A stretch of 43,001 nt of DNA from Planctomycetota bacterium (GTDB lineage Bacteria; Planctomycetota; Planctomycetia; Pirellulales; Pirellulaceae): NCBI GenBank assembly GCA_014238905.1, contig JABAAE010000022.1:1-43001 (forward strand). The letters run 5' to 3'. The translations under genes and the position numbers were made by a program. Under the pieces are notes generated by a model. That model ran no database searches. It saw only the letters and a program-made list of their open reading frames with translations, and was not told the DNA's origin. Below, in pieces: positions 15,156 through 24,231 of the stretch. Positions within the stretch are counted from its first letter, which is position 1. The number at the start of each line of letters is the position of its first letter.

Positions 15156-16186
15156 CCAACGAGCCAAGCAAAAACGTTCAAATTGAGAATCTGATCGTCG
15201 GCCATTTCGATGGCACTCTGAATGAAGAGCAGGAGAAGGAGCTTGCGAAGACGCTAGGCACATCTCCAGCGGCGAAACGGCTTTTTCTTTCCTACATGCG
15301 AATGGAAGGACGCCTGCATTCGCTGGGTCGTGACGGTTTTCTTCGAGAGCCAGAGACTGAGTTGAAGGCTAACACTGAGGCTGGCGGAATTTCATCGCCA
15401 GCGACGGATGATACGAAAATTGCCCTTGGCGAAGAAAGCTCTTCGCGCGCCTTTTTCTTTAAGTCGCAGTTCATTGCTGCATCGACGTCGGTGGCGGTTT
15501 GCGCCGCGGTGATCTTGGTGGTTTCAGCTTGGATCTTAAGCCCCGCCTCTGTCAGCGCAAGCAGTGTGCTCATGAAAGCACAGCAGGCCGCTGCCGAATT
15601 GGTTGACCGGACCTACCGACTTACCATTTCCCATTCTGACGCAAAGAAAGGCGATCAGCTGCGCGAGCTCACGATCACTCTGCGCGGTGGAGGGCGGTTT
15701 GTGGTGAGGCCAGTCGACGACAGCTACGTGATGGGAAGCGACGGAGATGACTATTGGCTGGCGTTGAAAAGCGGGCCCGTTTGGGTGACACGTGACTTTC
15801 GGTCGCTTGCACCGGAACTGCAACGAAAGATCCCCAATCGACGCCTTTTGGAACTTGCTGCTTCTCCCGAAGAACCTCTTCTGTTGAAGATCGATTCTCT
15901 GCTTTCACTGATCGAACACAGGTTCGATGTCCAGCTGATCGATTCAGGTGATGAAACTCTTCATCGTGTTCGGGCGACTCTGCGACCTGGGAAAAGGAAC
16001 GGACCATCATGGGTGGACCTTTGGTCGGACGTGGACAGCGGTGTAGTGCATCGAATCGAAATGGAATACTCCAAGCATAGGCACGCAACCTTTGAGCTGG
16101 GTGAAAATCCTGCCTTTTCGGACGAATGGTACCACCACTCGGAGCATGCTCCCGACAGAGACGTCGAGCGGATCACCGCTTGGTAA
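15152..16186 (+). CDS. Membrane anti-sigma factor (FecR-like position)
   Basis: ATG at 15152 overlaps the sigma stop by 4 nt and gives 344 residues. The cytosolic domain (1-105) has a planctomycete anti-sigma-like helix pattern (LIVGHFDGTLNEEQEKELAK, SPAAKRLFLSYMRMEGRL). A transmembrane helix lies at about 106-129. The exported part (130-344) is beta-rich (TYRLTISHSDAKKGDQLREL, GGGRFVVRPVDDSYVMGS) and may sense an envelope signal; it does not show a clear FecR or LamG domain. Its C-terminus is His/Asp-rich (WYHHSEHAPD). Confidence 0.75.
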   Translation: MTNEPSKNVQIENLIVGHFDGTLNEEQEKELAKTLGTSPAAKRLFLSYMRMEGRLHSLGRDGFLREPETELKANTEAGGISSPATDDTKIALGEESSSRAFFFKSQFIAASTSVAVCAAVILVVSAWILSPASVSASSVLMKAQQAAAELVDRTYRLTISHSDAKKGDQLRELTITLRGGGRFVVRPVDDSYVMGSDGDDYWLALKSGPVWVTRDFRSLAPELQRKIPNRRLLELAASPEEPLLLKIDSLLSLIEHRFDVQLIDSGDETLHRVRATLRPGKRNGPSWVDLWSDVDSGVVHRIEMEYSKHRHATFELGENPAFSDEWYHHSEHAPDRDVERITAW

Positions 16187-16321
16187 CCCGACGCGTCAGG
16201 GAGGAAGACGCGAAGAATCCCTGCCGGGTTACGATTACTTCAAGCAGCATTGTTTCGTTCCCGCAGTACGACTTGGAAGCAACGGACAGCAGAACCACAA
16301 ACATATTTTGAGCAATAAACC

Positions 16322-18682
16322 ATGAAGAAACTCGTCGCCCTCGTCACTGTTTGCTGTTTTGTCGCCATCACGTTTGCGACATCTTCAGCCGATTCCAACA
16401 ACCCGTTAGCCAAGAGAATCCTGGAGGTCTATCCTCAGGCAGATACGAACGGCGACGGCGTTCTGTCTAAACCCGAGTTGGCCGCAGTCGGCAGATTGGC
16501 GATGAAACGCTACCCGGAGGCCGATGTGGATGGTGATGGAAAACTCTCTGTCACCGAACAAAAAGCACTAATACAGAGAATCAGAAACACGAGTTCCCTA
16601 ATCGCTCCTCGTACCGCGTCTGCACCCTCAAAGCCAGAGCCAGCGGCGCTGAAGTCGGCTGATACGAAGGAGGCAGAATCCTCTATTCGCCAAGGACCGC
16701 GAACGATCAAACCTGGCGCACATGGCGTCGGTCAACAAGTCCCCGATCTCACGTTCACCGATATCACTGGACGACAGCACAAGCTCAGCGAATTTAGTCA
16801 TTACAAAGCAGTCGTGTTTGCGATGACCGGGACCGGGTGTCCCCTGTGTTTAAAGTATGCACCCTCGCTGGCAAAGATTGAGCAACGATACCACGATCGG
16901 AATGTTGGATTCATTTTCGTGAATCCAAACGAATCGGAAGACTTGACGCGATTGCAAGACGCCATAGATACGCATGGATTCAGCGGACCCTACATCCAAG
17001 ACGCCGAGAAACGTCTGCCCGCCGCGTTAGGTGCTGATACCACTACCGAAGTATTCGTGTTGGACCAGGCACGAACCGTCATCTACCGAGGTGCAGTGGA
17101 CGATCAGTATGGTTTTGCGTACTCCTTGGACTCTCCACGAAACAGCTACTTGACGAGCGCACTCGAGGCCGTGCTGGATGGGCGGACGCCTGATGTGCAG
17201 GCCACGAGTTCGCCCGGTTGCGAGTTATTCTACGATCGGGTAGTCGAAAACAATACAACGGTGACATACCACAATCGCATCTCGCGCATCATTCAAGCGA
17301 ACTGTATCGAATGTCACCGCGAAGATGGAATCGCGCCGATCTCGTTTCAAACTTATGACGAAGTGAGAGACTTTGCCGGGATGATCGGAAACGTAGTCGA
17401 GCGAGGAGTCATGCCTCCTTGGTTCGCCGCTCCTCAATCGCAACAAACTGAAAAGGCAAAACACGTTCTGCACTGGGCAAACGACCGTTCCTTGTCAAAC
17501 GCAGAAAAGACCGACCTGCTGGCATGGATCAAAGCCGGCGCACCCGAGGGCGAATCAGCCGACGCGCCGTTGCCAAAGACCTTTCCCGATGGCTGGCTGA
17601 TCGGCAAGCCGGATGTGGTGTATGAGTTTCCGCGTCCGGTGCCCGTCAAAGCCACTGGGATTGTGCCGTACAAGCACGTCACCGTGGAAACCAACTTGCC
17701 GGAAGACAAATGGGTCCAAGCCATCGAGGTCCGGCCCGGAAAGTTGGACGTTGTGCACCACGTGATCGTGTCGGTTCGAGCGGACGAACGAGAATTCGAT
17801 GAACGAGACGGCTACTGGGGAGCCTACGTTCCCGGTTGCAGCACGCTGGTTTATCCAGACGGTTACGCCCGGCGGTTGCCGAAGGGCGCAAAACTGCGTT
17901 TTCAAATGCACTACACGCCCAATGGAACGGCGACCGAAGACAGCACGCGGATTGGTCTGATCTTCTGCAAGGAACTACCTAAGCACGAAGTTAAAGTTGC
18001 CGGAATTGCAAATTCAAAAATCAGTATCCCCCCTCATTCACCCAACCACCCTGAAGTCGCCGAGCTTCGGTTGCCGTACGACGTTCAAATTCTGTCCTTC
18101 CTGCCGCACATGCACCTCCGAGGAAAGGCAGCTCGCTACGAAGCCTTCACCGCCGACGGTCGCGAAGTCTTGCTGGATGTTCCCCGATACGACTTCAACT
18201 GGCAATTGCTGTACCGCCTCGCCGAGCCACAGACGCTTCGTAGCGGCGACACGATCCGATTTACGGGCTGGTTTGACAACAGCCGAAACAACCCAGCGAA
18301 TCCAGACTCTAACAAAACCGTCCGCTGGGGGCAGCAGACCGAAGACGAAATGCACCTTGGCTACGTCGAATACGTCATCCCAGGCGTTAAACCCGGCGAA
18401 CCGGTGGCGGGATTGAAATCAGGCCGCTCGTCCGGACGTCGAACCTCGGGGCCTTCCGCACAAGACGACAGCGAAGAACTGCGATTTGCTGGACAACGCA
18501 TCAACGTAGGTGGTCTCTTAAGGGTGGTGCGAGAGCTCGATGCGAACAACGATGGTCAATTGACAAAGCAAGAAGTCCCAGCAAAACATTTTCCAGTCTT
18601 CAACGCACTCGATGCCAACAAAGACGAAGTGGTGACAGGAGATGAAGTCAGGACAGCCATTCGCCAGCGGCAACAAAAATAA
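16322..18682 (+). CDS. Exported EF-hand / redoxin / cytochrome c / PHM-like copper monooxygenase chimera
   Basis: This 786-residue protein has a signal peptide (1-23). Domain order: two EF-hand loops (DTNGDGVLSKPE at 41-52; DVDGDGKLSVTE at 68-79); an AhpC/TSA-type redoxin at about 137-290 with CPLC at 173-176; a heme motif CIECH at 328-332; then a type II copper, ascorbate-dependent monooxygenase-like region (430-690) with HH at 479-480, MHY (His530), HMH at 596-598 and EDEMH (Met677), the ligand set expected of PHM/DBM-like enzymes. Two more EF-hand-like loops follow near 737 and 760 (DANNDGQLTKQE; DANKDEVVTGDE). The substrate is unknown. It lies 135 bp after the sigma/anti-sigma pair. Confidence 0.85.
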   Translation: MKKLVALVTVCCFVAITFATSSADSNNPLAKRILEVYPQADTNGDGVLSKPELAAVGRLAMKRYPEADVDGDGKLSVTEQKALIQRIRNTSSLIAPRTASAPSKPEPAALKSADTKEAESSIRQGPRTIKPGAHGVGQQVPDLTFTDITGRQHKLSEFSHYKAVVFAMTGTGCPLCLKYAPSLAKIEQRYHDRNVGFIFVNPNESEDLTRLQDAIDTHGFSGPYIQDAEKRLPAALGADTTTEVFVLDQARTVIYRGAVDDQYGFAYSLDSPRNSYLTSALEAVLDGRTPDVQATSSPGCELFYDRVVENNTTVTYHNRISRIIQANCIECHREDGIAPISFQTYDEVRDFAGMIGNVVERGVMPPWFAAPQSQQTEKAKHVLHWANDRSLSNAEKTDLLAWIKAGAPEGESADAPLPKTFPDGWLIGKPDVVYEFPRPVPVKATGIVPYKHVTVETNLPEDKWVQAIEVRPGKLDVVHHVIVSVRADEREFDERDGYWGAYVPGCSTLVYPDGYARRLPKGAKLRFQMHYTPNGTATEDSTRIGLIFCKELPKHEVKVAGIANSKISIPPHSPNHPEVAELRLPYDVQILSFLPHMHLRGKAARYEAFTADGREVLLDVPRYDFNWQLLYRLAEPQTLRSGDTIRFTGWFDNSRNNPANPDSNKTVRWGQQTEDEMHLGYVEYVIPGVKPGEPVAGLKSGRSSGRRTSGPSAQDDSEELRFAGQRINVGGLLRVVRELDANNDGQLTKQEVPAKHFPVFNALDANKDEVVTGDEVRTAIRQRQQK

Positions 18683-18863
18683 TTCGCCAACAATACGCGA
18701 TGTCATGCACTTCCGATCGACTCGAACACTCATGATCTCACGACCTGTAGCGGAAGTCGTCAAGACTTTCGGCCGTGTTTCATGCAGTTGGCCGACCTCT
18801 TGACGAGCGCCGGTACGGTAACCGAACAGTCTGCTCACAAATTCCTTTTACATGTACTCAACA

Positions 18864-20054
18864 ATGAAAAAAACGCTCACTACAACCTTCGCCTGTCTAT
18901 TGGTCGGCCTGTTATTTGGATTGACGACCGTTAACGCCGACGAGGCGATCAAGCAGCAAATACTCAAACGCTTTCCACAAGCCGACAGGGATAACGATGG
19001 CGTGCTTTCCGAAGCAGAAGAGGCCTTTGTTAGTAAACAAATACTAAAGCGGTTCCCTCAAGCCGACCGTGATGGTGACGGTCAGCTATCCACTGCCGAA
19101 AAGCAGGCCATGCTTTCTATGGCAGCCAATCGAGCCAAGCGTCCGGCGGGTAACTCGAAACCACAAACCGCAAAAGGTCAGCCAGCCCCAACTTACGCCA
19201 ACGTGAAGTATGGCGAACACGAACGGCAAGTCTTCGACATTTGGCTGGCGGACTCCTCAAAACCAACACCGCTCGCCATCTACATTCATGGCGGTGGATT
19301 CAAGAGCGGCAGTAAAGACAAGCTTCACAGGAAGGACGATCTGTCTCAGTTGCTGAAGTCTGGGATTTCGGTTGCGGCAATCAACTACCGGTTTATTTCG
19401 AATCACCCGTTACCCACGGCGCATCACGACGCACGTCGAGCGTTACAGGTCATGCGGTCGCAAGCGGGCGAGTGGAACATTGACAAGGAAAGAGTTGCAG
19501 CGTTTGGTGGTTCGGCGGGAGCACAGATTTGTATGTGGCTTGCTTATACCGACGAGATGGCCAAGCCTGAAAGCTCGGATCCGATCGAGCGAGAATCAAC
19601 GCGACTCACCTGCGTCGCAACCGCGGGCGGTCAAACGGGCAACAGTCCTGAGTACTGGCAAAAGATGCTTGGGCCATTCTTGAAAGGCAAATCGATCGAT
19701 TCGCTTGCCAAGCCTCTGAACGGAGAGACGGATCCACAGAAGGTTGCCTTGGCGCAGTGGGGAGCCAGCACGGTTGATGAAGCGAAGGAAATCTCTTCAC
19801 GCCACGCTGCTTTAAACACAATTTCCGCCGACGATCCACCGATCTTCATGAGTTACGGAATGAAGCCAACCGACAAGCCGCCACGTGATCCCGCGAAGCT
19901 TCGCGGCTGGCTGATTCATCACGTCAACCTTGGTCTTGCACTGAAGGAAAAGACGGACGAACTGAAGGTAGAAGCCCACCTGAAGTACCCAGGTGCAAAT
20001 GTGAAGTACGATTCGTTGGTCGAGTTCTTTGTGGACAAGTTGCTGAAGGAATAA
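18864..20054 (+). CDS. Exported EF-hand / alpha-beta hydrolase (esterase-like)
   Basis: ATG at 18864 gives 396 residues with a signal peptide (1-25); an ATG at 18852 adds four residues and neither has a good ribosome site. Two EF-hand loops follow (DRDNDGVLSEAE, DRDGDGQLSTAE), closely matching the leader of the gene upstream. The hydrolase domain (115-396) has the oxyanion HGGG at 142-145, the nucleophile elbow GGSAG with Ser217 and a DAAxxxQ-like DARRALQVM segment, as in the esterase/lipase HSL-like and feruloyl-esterase-like families. The Asp/His of the triad are not certain. It may de-esterify polysaccharide or other polymers outside the cytoplasm. Confidence 0.85.
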   Translation: MKKTLTTTFACLLVGLLFGLTTVNADEAIKQQILKRFPQADRDNDGVLSEAEEAFVSKQILKRFPQADRDGDGQLSTAEKQAMLSMAANRAKRPAGNSKPQTAKGQPAPTYANVKYGEHERQVFDIWLADSSKPTPLAIYIHGGGFKSGSKDKLHRKDDLSQLLKSGISVAAINYRFISNHPLPTAHHDARRALQVMRSQAGEWNIDKERVAAFGGSAGAQICMWLAYTDEMAKPESSDPIERESTRLTCVATAGGQTGNSPEYWQKMLGPFLKGKSIDSLAKPLNGETDPQKVALAQWGASTVDEAKEISSRHAALNTISADDPPIFMSYGMKPTDKPPRDPAKLRGWLIHHVNLGLALKEKTDELKVEAHLKYPGANVKYDSLVEFFVDKLLKE

Positions 20055-20061
20055 CGTAGCC

Positions 20062-20454
20062 ATGCCGACTCGCAAACCGCATTTTGTCGTCGTCTTGCTA
20101 TTGCTTGCTCTCTCCAACCAGGCCGTCAGTGAGGAAACCGTCAAACTCGATCCCCACACGTTCACGATTCCGGACGGATATGAGCTGAAGCGTGTTGCCG
20201 CGACGCCAATGGTTCAGCGGCCGATGCACATGTACTTTGACGATTCCGGTGTGCTGTACGTCACGGACAGTTCCGGCGATACAAGAAAGTCGCCGATTCA
20301 GCTCAAAGAGCCGAGTCATCGCATCTTGCGGTTGGTTGATCGCGATGGCGACGGAACCTTCGATGAGTCGACGGTGTTCGCAGATGAGCTGCCGTTTCCG
20401 GAAGGGATATCGCCTTCAAAAAAGTCGACGACTATGTTTACAGGAACCAACTAG
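20062..20454 (+). pseudogene. N-terminal remnant of a PVC-type CxxCH heme protein (DUF7133-like)
   Basis: ATG at 20062 lies 7 nt after the esterase stop. Signal peptide (1-22), then FTIPDGYELKRVAATPMVQR, PMHMYFDDSGVLYVTDSSGD and HRILRLVDRDGDGTFDESTV, the first propeller blades of the family. Homology stops after ELPFPEG (about residue 114; position 20405). The sequence then joins, in another frame, the front of the next gene. Nearly 90% of the usual protein, including the heme domain, is gone. The tail of a related protein survives at 6.2-9.3 kb on the other strand. Confidence 0.75.
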
Positions 20455-20483
20455 GTGGACTTAGAAAGGTCCCGGCCGTTGAA

Positions 20484-21527
20484 GTGCTTCCCTCTGATGT
20501 TTGGGCGTCATTGGTTCGAAAATACAAAACGACTCCCGGCAGAAAAAAACCTAGAACCCCTTCGCCTGGTAAAGCGAAACCAGCTGGAACCAAAAAGATG
20601 GCAGCTGATGCTGCGAAGTCTGAATACTGGCTCAAACGCAGCGAGTTAAATCGCGGTCCGTTTAGCCTTGAAAAGATTCAACAATTTTTCACGAATAAAA
20701 ACCTTCAAAATGGTGACGAGTTTGGAGGTTCAAAAGAGGGGCCGTGGCAGACAATCACCAAAGAAACTTTAAAGAAAGCTGAGGCCGACCTCACGCAACC
20801 GTTGAAACCAGGCTCTCTCGACCAAGGTCTATTGGCCTACTACCGGTTCGATGGTGCCTCAAGCCAAAATAGTGTTTCAAAAGAATCAAAATCAGTATGG
20901 ATAGTTGGCGGACAGCAGGCTGTTTTTGATCGCTTTGGAAATGCGACCGGCGCAACGACCTGTGGCGAGGGAAACGGATACCTTAGTTTGTTTCGTGAAC
21001 GCTCAGAAAAACTCGCCCTTCGAAATTTCACTATCTCGACATGGTTTAAATGGAAAAATAATCACCCAAAACATGAATATCGCGTTTTGCTCAGCAGAGG
21101 ATCTGCCGCTTATCAATATCACACGAATTACCAATTACATATTTTCAACTTAAGTAAAATCGATTCCTCAGGAAGACTCGGTGCTTCAGTTGGAGGAGGT
21201 GAAGACAAAGATAATTTCTTTTTATCATCGACTGTTGTTGCGGACGGGAAATGGCATCATGCTGCATTAGTGGTGAATGAAAAGTTGTCGAGCGGTGCTT
21301 TGTACATTGATGGACTAAAAGAACATGAAAAAGAGGTCAAGGACGTTTGGTTAAAAAACAAATATGGGACAACCGTTGGGGTATGGCGACCAAACGCTAA
21401 AGGAGTCGGTTACGGGCATTTTAATGGCATTCTTGATGATTTGCGCATTTACAACCGACCTTTGGCCGATGTCGAAGTCAAACAGCTTTACGAATACGAG
21501 TCAAAACCGCCAGCTGACAATCAATGA
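20484..21527 (+). CDS. GYF_2 / LamG (concanavalin-like) domain protein, probably 5'-truncated
   Basis: The first available start is GTG at 20484, giving 347 residues, but the frame is open and protein-like back to about 20408 (FKKVDDYVYRNQLGGLRKVP). The original start was therefore probably lost at the junction with the preceding remnant. A GYF_2-like domain lies at about 47-95 (EYWLKRSELNRGPFSLEKIQ, SKEGPWQTI). A LamG_3 domain follows at about 114-340 (LLAYYRFDGA, NFTISTWFKW, DGKWHHAALVV, GALYIDGLKE, FNGILDDLRIYNRPL), a binding fold for sugars or proteins. No signal peptide remains. Family-1 repeat copy 2 follows the stop. Confidence 0.75.
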   Translation: MLPSDVWASLVRKYKTTPGRKKPRTPSPGKAKPAGTKKMAADAAKSEYWLKRSELNRGPFSLEKIQQFFTNKNLQNGDEFGGSKEGPWQTITKETLKKAEADLTQPLKPGSLDQGLLAYYRFDGASSQNSVSKESKSVWIVGGQQAVFDRFGNATGATTCGEGNGYLSLFRERSEKLALRNFTISTWFKWKNNHPKHEYRVLLSRGSAAYQYHTNYQLHIFNLSKIDSSGRLGASVGGGEDKDNFFLSSTVVADGKWHHAALVVNEKLSSGALYIDGLKEHEKEVKDVWLKNKYGTTVGVWRPNAKGVGYGHFNGILDDLRIYNRPLADVEVKQLYEYESKPPADNQ

Positions 21528-21550
21528 TCTGGATAGCTGACCGCCATCCC

Positions 21551-21652
21551 TCACGGACGCACGCTATAGATTAGGTACCGCGCATTCACCCCGTGGGGGT
21601 CGGGTAAAGATCTGGGAGGAATGCAATGGGCTGTGTGGCCCCCCAGTCATCT
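21551..21652 (+). repeat. Dispersed structured repeat, family 1, copy 2
   Basis: It starts 23 nt after the LamG gene stop. Shared blocks are GACGCACGCTATA, CCGCGCATTCACCCCG, AAAGATCTGGGAGG and GGGCTGTGTGG, followed by CCCCCCAGTCATC. Both hairpins can form, with diverged loops. Confidence 0.75.
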
Positions 21653-21765
21653 GGAAACGTGGTTGATTTAATAGGGATTTGAAGGCAACCTGAACATTAC
21701 TAGTTTTTTTTGCATTCTGCGCAGTCTAAAATCTAAGGCTGGAGATTTGTAACGCGAGAGATCAA

Positions 21766-23625
21766 ATGCAGTACTTTATCAAACGTGATGAGAAAATTCA
21801 GGGACCGTTTACCCGTGAACAATTAATGGGTTTTGCAAAGGCAAAGAAGATCGCCGGAGCAGACTTGGTTGGCAATTCTGCCCAAGGGCCATTTCAAGAG
21901 CTCAAAACGGTTTGGGAATCGATTAAGAGTCCTCCGGCCACACCAGCAAGTTCAGAACCGGTCGTACAAATAATAGAATCTGTTCCGACCGCTCCGCAAA
22001 CCTCAACGCCAGTGATTCAAGAGCGATTCAAAACACCCGTCATTAATACTGGTGGGGCTGCACCAGCCCAGCCAGCACTTCAAACGGGGCCTCCTTCGGT
22101 TCCGACGTCGGCAAGTCCCAAGGGCAAGAATAAGTCCCTCTTGATCGGAGGAATTGCGGGGGGAGCAGGTTTGCTAGTGGCAATTGTCTGGATTTTAGTG
22201 GCGTCCATCAAAGGTTCCGGTCTTGGAAGTAGCAATGGTGGGGGAACTTTTTCATCCGATCCGGCGTTATTGGCGGAAGCCGGCAAAAGACTGCAAGGCA
22301 ACTGGATCACTGAAATCCAGAAAACTGAAACCAATAAAGCGAATCTGTTGGAAAGTGAAACGAGCACCACCACCACGACTCATCGAGTCCTGACGTTTCG
22401 GTTTTTCCCTCCTCAAAATCCAACGAAGGGGCTATACGCGGACGGATATTTTTTTCGTGGCAATGGAGCGTCGCAAAGAGCCCGCATTGATGAGATGTAC
22501 GCCAAGAAGACGGTAAGCCAATGGTTGATAGGAGGTGAATTACTGGCCGCAGACGCCAAAAATCCAGATCATAAACAATACATTTTAAAACGTGAAAAAG
22601 AGGAGAAGTCGTCGATTGAAATTGTCGCAGCCAAAAAAAATACTGACGGCACATTTGATTTAGAAATAGAGTGGGACCAACCCGCCTTTATTGAATATCG
22701 AGGAGGAACCGACAAAACAAATTTCTATCGCAAGGAGACAGCTTTGATTAGAAAATTGGCCGAAACCTCAAACTCTTGTGAAATCGAATGGCAAGACGGC
22801 GTTTCCAAAAGATTCAAGGACGTGGAAGTGTTGACTGATCTCCCCGGAATAGCGCAGTTTACGCGATGGGAGGATCCCAACGTTAAATTGAAAACGACGG
22901 CAACGTCTACCAAAGGTTCTAGTCAAAATAGCGATATAGAAAGCGCTTTTGAGAAAATACAGAGAGATATCGATCGTTTGGAGAACGGCGATTTTACAAC
23001 GGAAGAAGCAAAGGCTGTCGAAGCAATTAGGCGGAAATTAGCGAAAGGAAAACCTCAACCGCCCAAACCCGATGTTAAATTCGAAACGGCGGCGGAGTCT
23101 TTGGGAAGGGCTGTTTTTGATTCAATAAAGAATAACGATTTTGAAAAGTTTAAAACAAATGCTGTTTTGACAGAAAAAGAATTTGTTTTGTGGGTGGATG
23201 AAATCGCAAATCATCCTGAATTTATAAAAAGGACGCAGGCATCGGGGAAGAGCTTGAAGGATGTTAAGGGAGAAATGAAATACGACACGGCGTTTTCCGG
23301 TGGACCAGAAAATGTAAAATCATCTTTTTTGGAAGTACGAGAAGCTGCCATTAAGGATGGTGTGAATTGGGAGACGGCTAAGTTTTTATCGATGGATACA
23401 AATCATGATTTGAAGATGCCTTGGCTCCAAAAAGCTTATATGATGATCACCTTGGTCGACGGGACTAAAAAATATTATTTAAATCTAGATGATGCTGCTT
23501 ACATAAAACCAATACAAAGTTTCAAGCTGTTTGACAATATGCGGTGGCGAGGAACAACCCCCCAAGGGAATTCCGGGAATTCCGCAGTAAAAACCGTAAA
23601 GCCTCTTAAAAAAAACAAAAAGTAA
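21766..23625 (+). CDS. GYF_2-domain single-pass membrane protein
   Basis: This 619-residue protein has an N-terminal GYF_2 domain at 1-50 (MQYFIKRDEKIQGPFTREQL, NSAQGPFQEL), a Pro/Thr-rich linker, a transmembrane helix at about 124-147 (LLIGGIAGGAGLLVAIVWIL) and a large C-terminal part without recognised domain. That part contains a short coiled-coil-like segment (IESAFEKIQRDIDRLE) and a beta-rich end (KKYYLNLDDAAYIKP). GYF-like domains read proline-rich peptides in cis or trans. The ribosome site GAGAG precedes ATG 21766. The base composition is more AT-rich than its neighbours, as in the LamG gene, which may indicate shared or transferred origin. Confidence 0.8.
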   Translation: MQYFIKRDEKIQGPFTREQLMGFAKAKKIAGADLVGNSAQGPFQELKTVWESIKSPPATPASSEPVVQIIESVPTAPQTSTPVIQERFKTPVINTGGAAPAQPALQTGPPSVPTSASPKGKNKSLLIGGIAGGAGLLVAIVWILVASIKGSGLGSSNGGGTFSSDPALLAEAGKRLQGNWITEIQKTETNKANLLESETSTTTTTHRVLTFRFFPPQNPTKGLYADGYFFRGNGASQRARIDEMYAKKTVSQWLIGGELLAADAKNPDHKQYILKREKEEKSSIEIVAAKKNTDGTFDLEIEWDQPAFIEYRGGTDKTNFYRKETALIRKLAETSNSCEIEWQDGVSKRFKDVEVLTDLPGIAQFTRWEDPNVKLKTTATSTKGSSQNSDIESAFEKIQRDIDRLENGDFTTEEAKAVEAIRRKLAKGKPQPPKPDVKFETAAESLGRAVFDSIKNNDFEKFKTNAVLTEKEFVLWVDEIANHPEFIKRTQASGKSLKDVKGEMKYDTAFSGGPENVKSSFLEVREAAIKDGVNWETAKFLSMDTNHDLKMPWLQKAYMMITLVDGTKKYYLNLDDAAYIKPIQSFKLFDNMRWRGTTPQGNSGNSAVKTVKPLKKNKK

Positions 23626-23642
23626 TAATGCCATAAGAAAGA

Positions 23643-23740
23643 AGCTATATACTCCGTACTCCGCATTCACCCCGCGGGGTGTGGTAAAGATCTGGGAGTG
23701 ATTGGGATGATTGTGTGGGGCCCAGCCGTCCATCAGGATG
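23643..23740 (+). repeat. Dispersed structured repeat, family 1, copy 3
   Basis: It starts 17 nt after the GYF gene stop. It has the best hairpin, the perfect palindrome CACCCCGCGGGGTG, and ends in CCGTCCATCAGGATGAGGATT. That end overlaps the 3' end of the minus-strand small conserved gene, the arrangement that is split in copy 1. Confidence 0.8.
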
Positions 23741-24068
23741 AGGATTCATCCTGCTCGGTGCTGGTGGATGCCAACCGCTGGGCCAACCTCATGAGCTCAT
23801 CCTTTTGCTGCGGGCTGAGCCTCTGCCAAAACCTGTGAATCACTGCGAGTTGCTGATCAACTGATTTGGCGGACGAAAATCCAGTGGCCGCAAGCGGAGA
23901 CCCTAGCCTGGGTGGCCCTCTAAAAGAAATATTTGACATGATCCAGAGACTCACAAGAAGTGAAAGAGCCGAGCAAGTCTTTGTCGGGCATGTATTCCGC
24001 TTTTGGGTCGGGCGAAATGAAACGATTGATGACGCTCCGATTCCGAGGGAAGCGAGCAGGGGGTGCAA
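23733..24068 (-). CDS. Small conserved protein, uncertain start (DQQLAVIHR tail)
   Basis: The frame has 111 codons; an internal ATG at 23939 would give 68 residues. The last 42 residues (VDQQLAVIHRFWQRLSPQQK to the Ser-rich end) form an amphipathic helix and are duplicated at 3656-3790 with mostly silent changes. The N-terminal part is low in pattern and may not be translated. The function is unknown. Its stop lies within family-1 repeat copy 3. Outside it, 23626-24231 holds nothing else I can support. Confidence 0.4.
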   Translation of the reverse strand: MHPLLASLGIGASSIVSFRPTQKRNTCPTKTCSALSLLVSLWIMSNISFRGPPRLGSPLAATGFSSAKSVDQQLAVIHRFWQRLSPQQKDELMRLAQRLASTSTEQDESSS

Positions 24069-24231
24069 CGAAAGTGGTTGCAGCTTTGGGTTTCTGCTGC
24101 CTTCTATTGCTTCGTCTGATGCATTTTTGTACAGAAAGACATGAGACTGGTTATCGACTAAACTAATAGGGGATATCCTGGAAACCGCGGCTTAACAGTG
24201 CTTTGACAACACCCTTGAGAGGTCCAACTTT

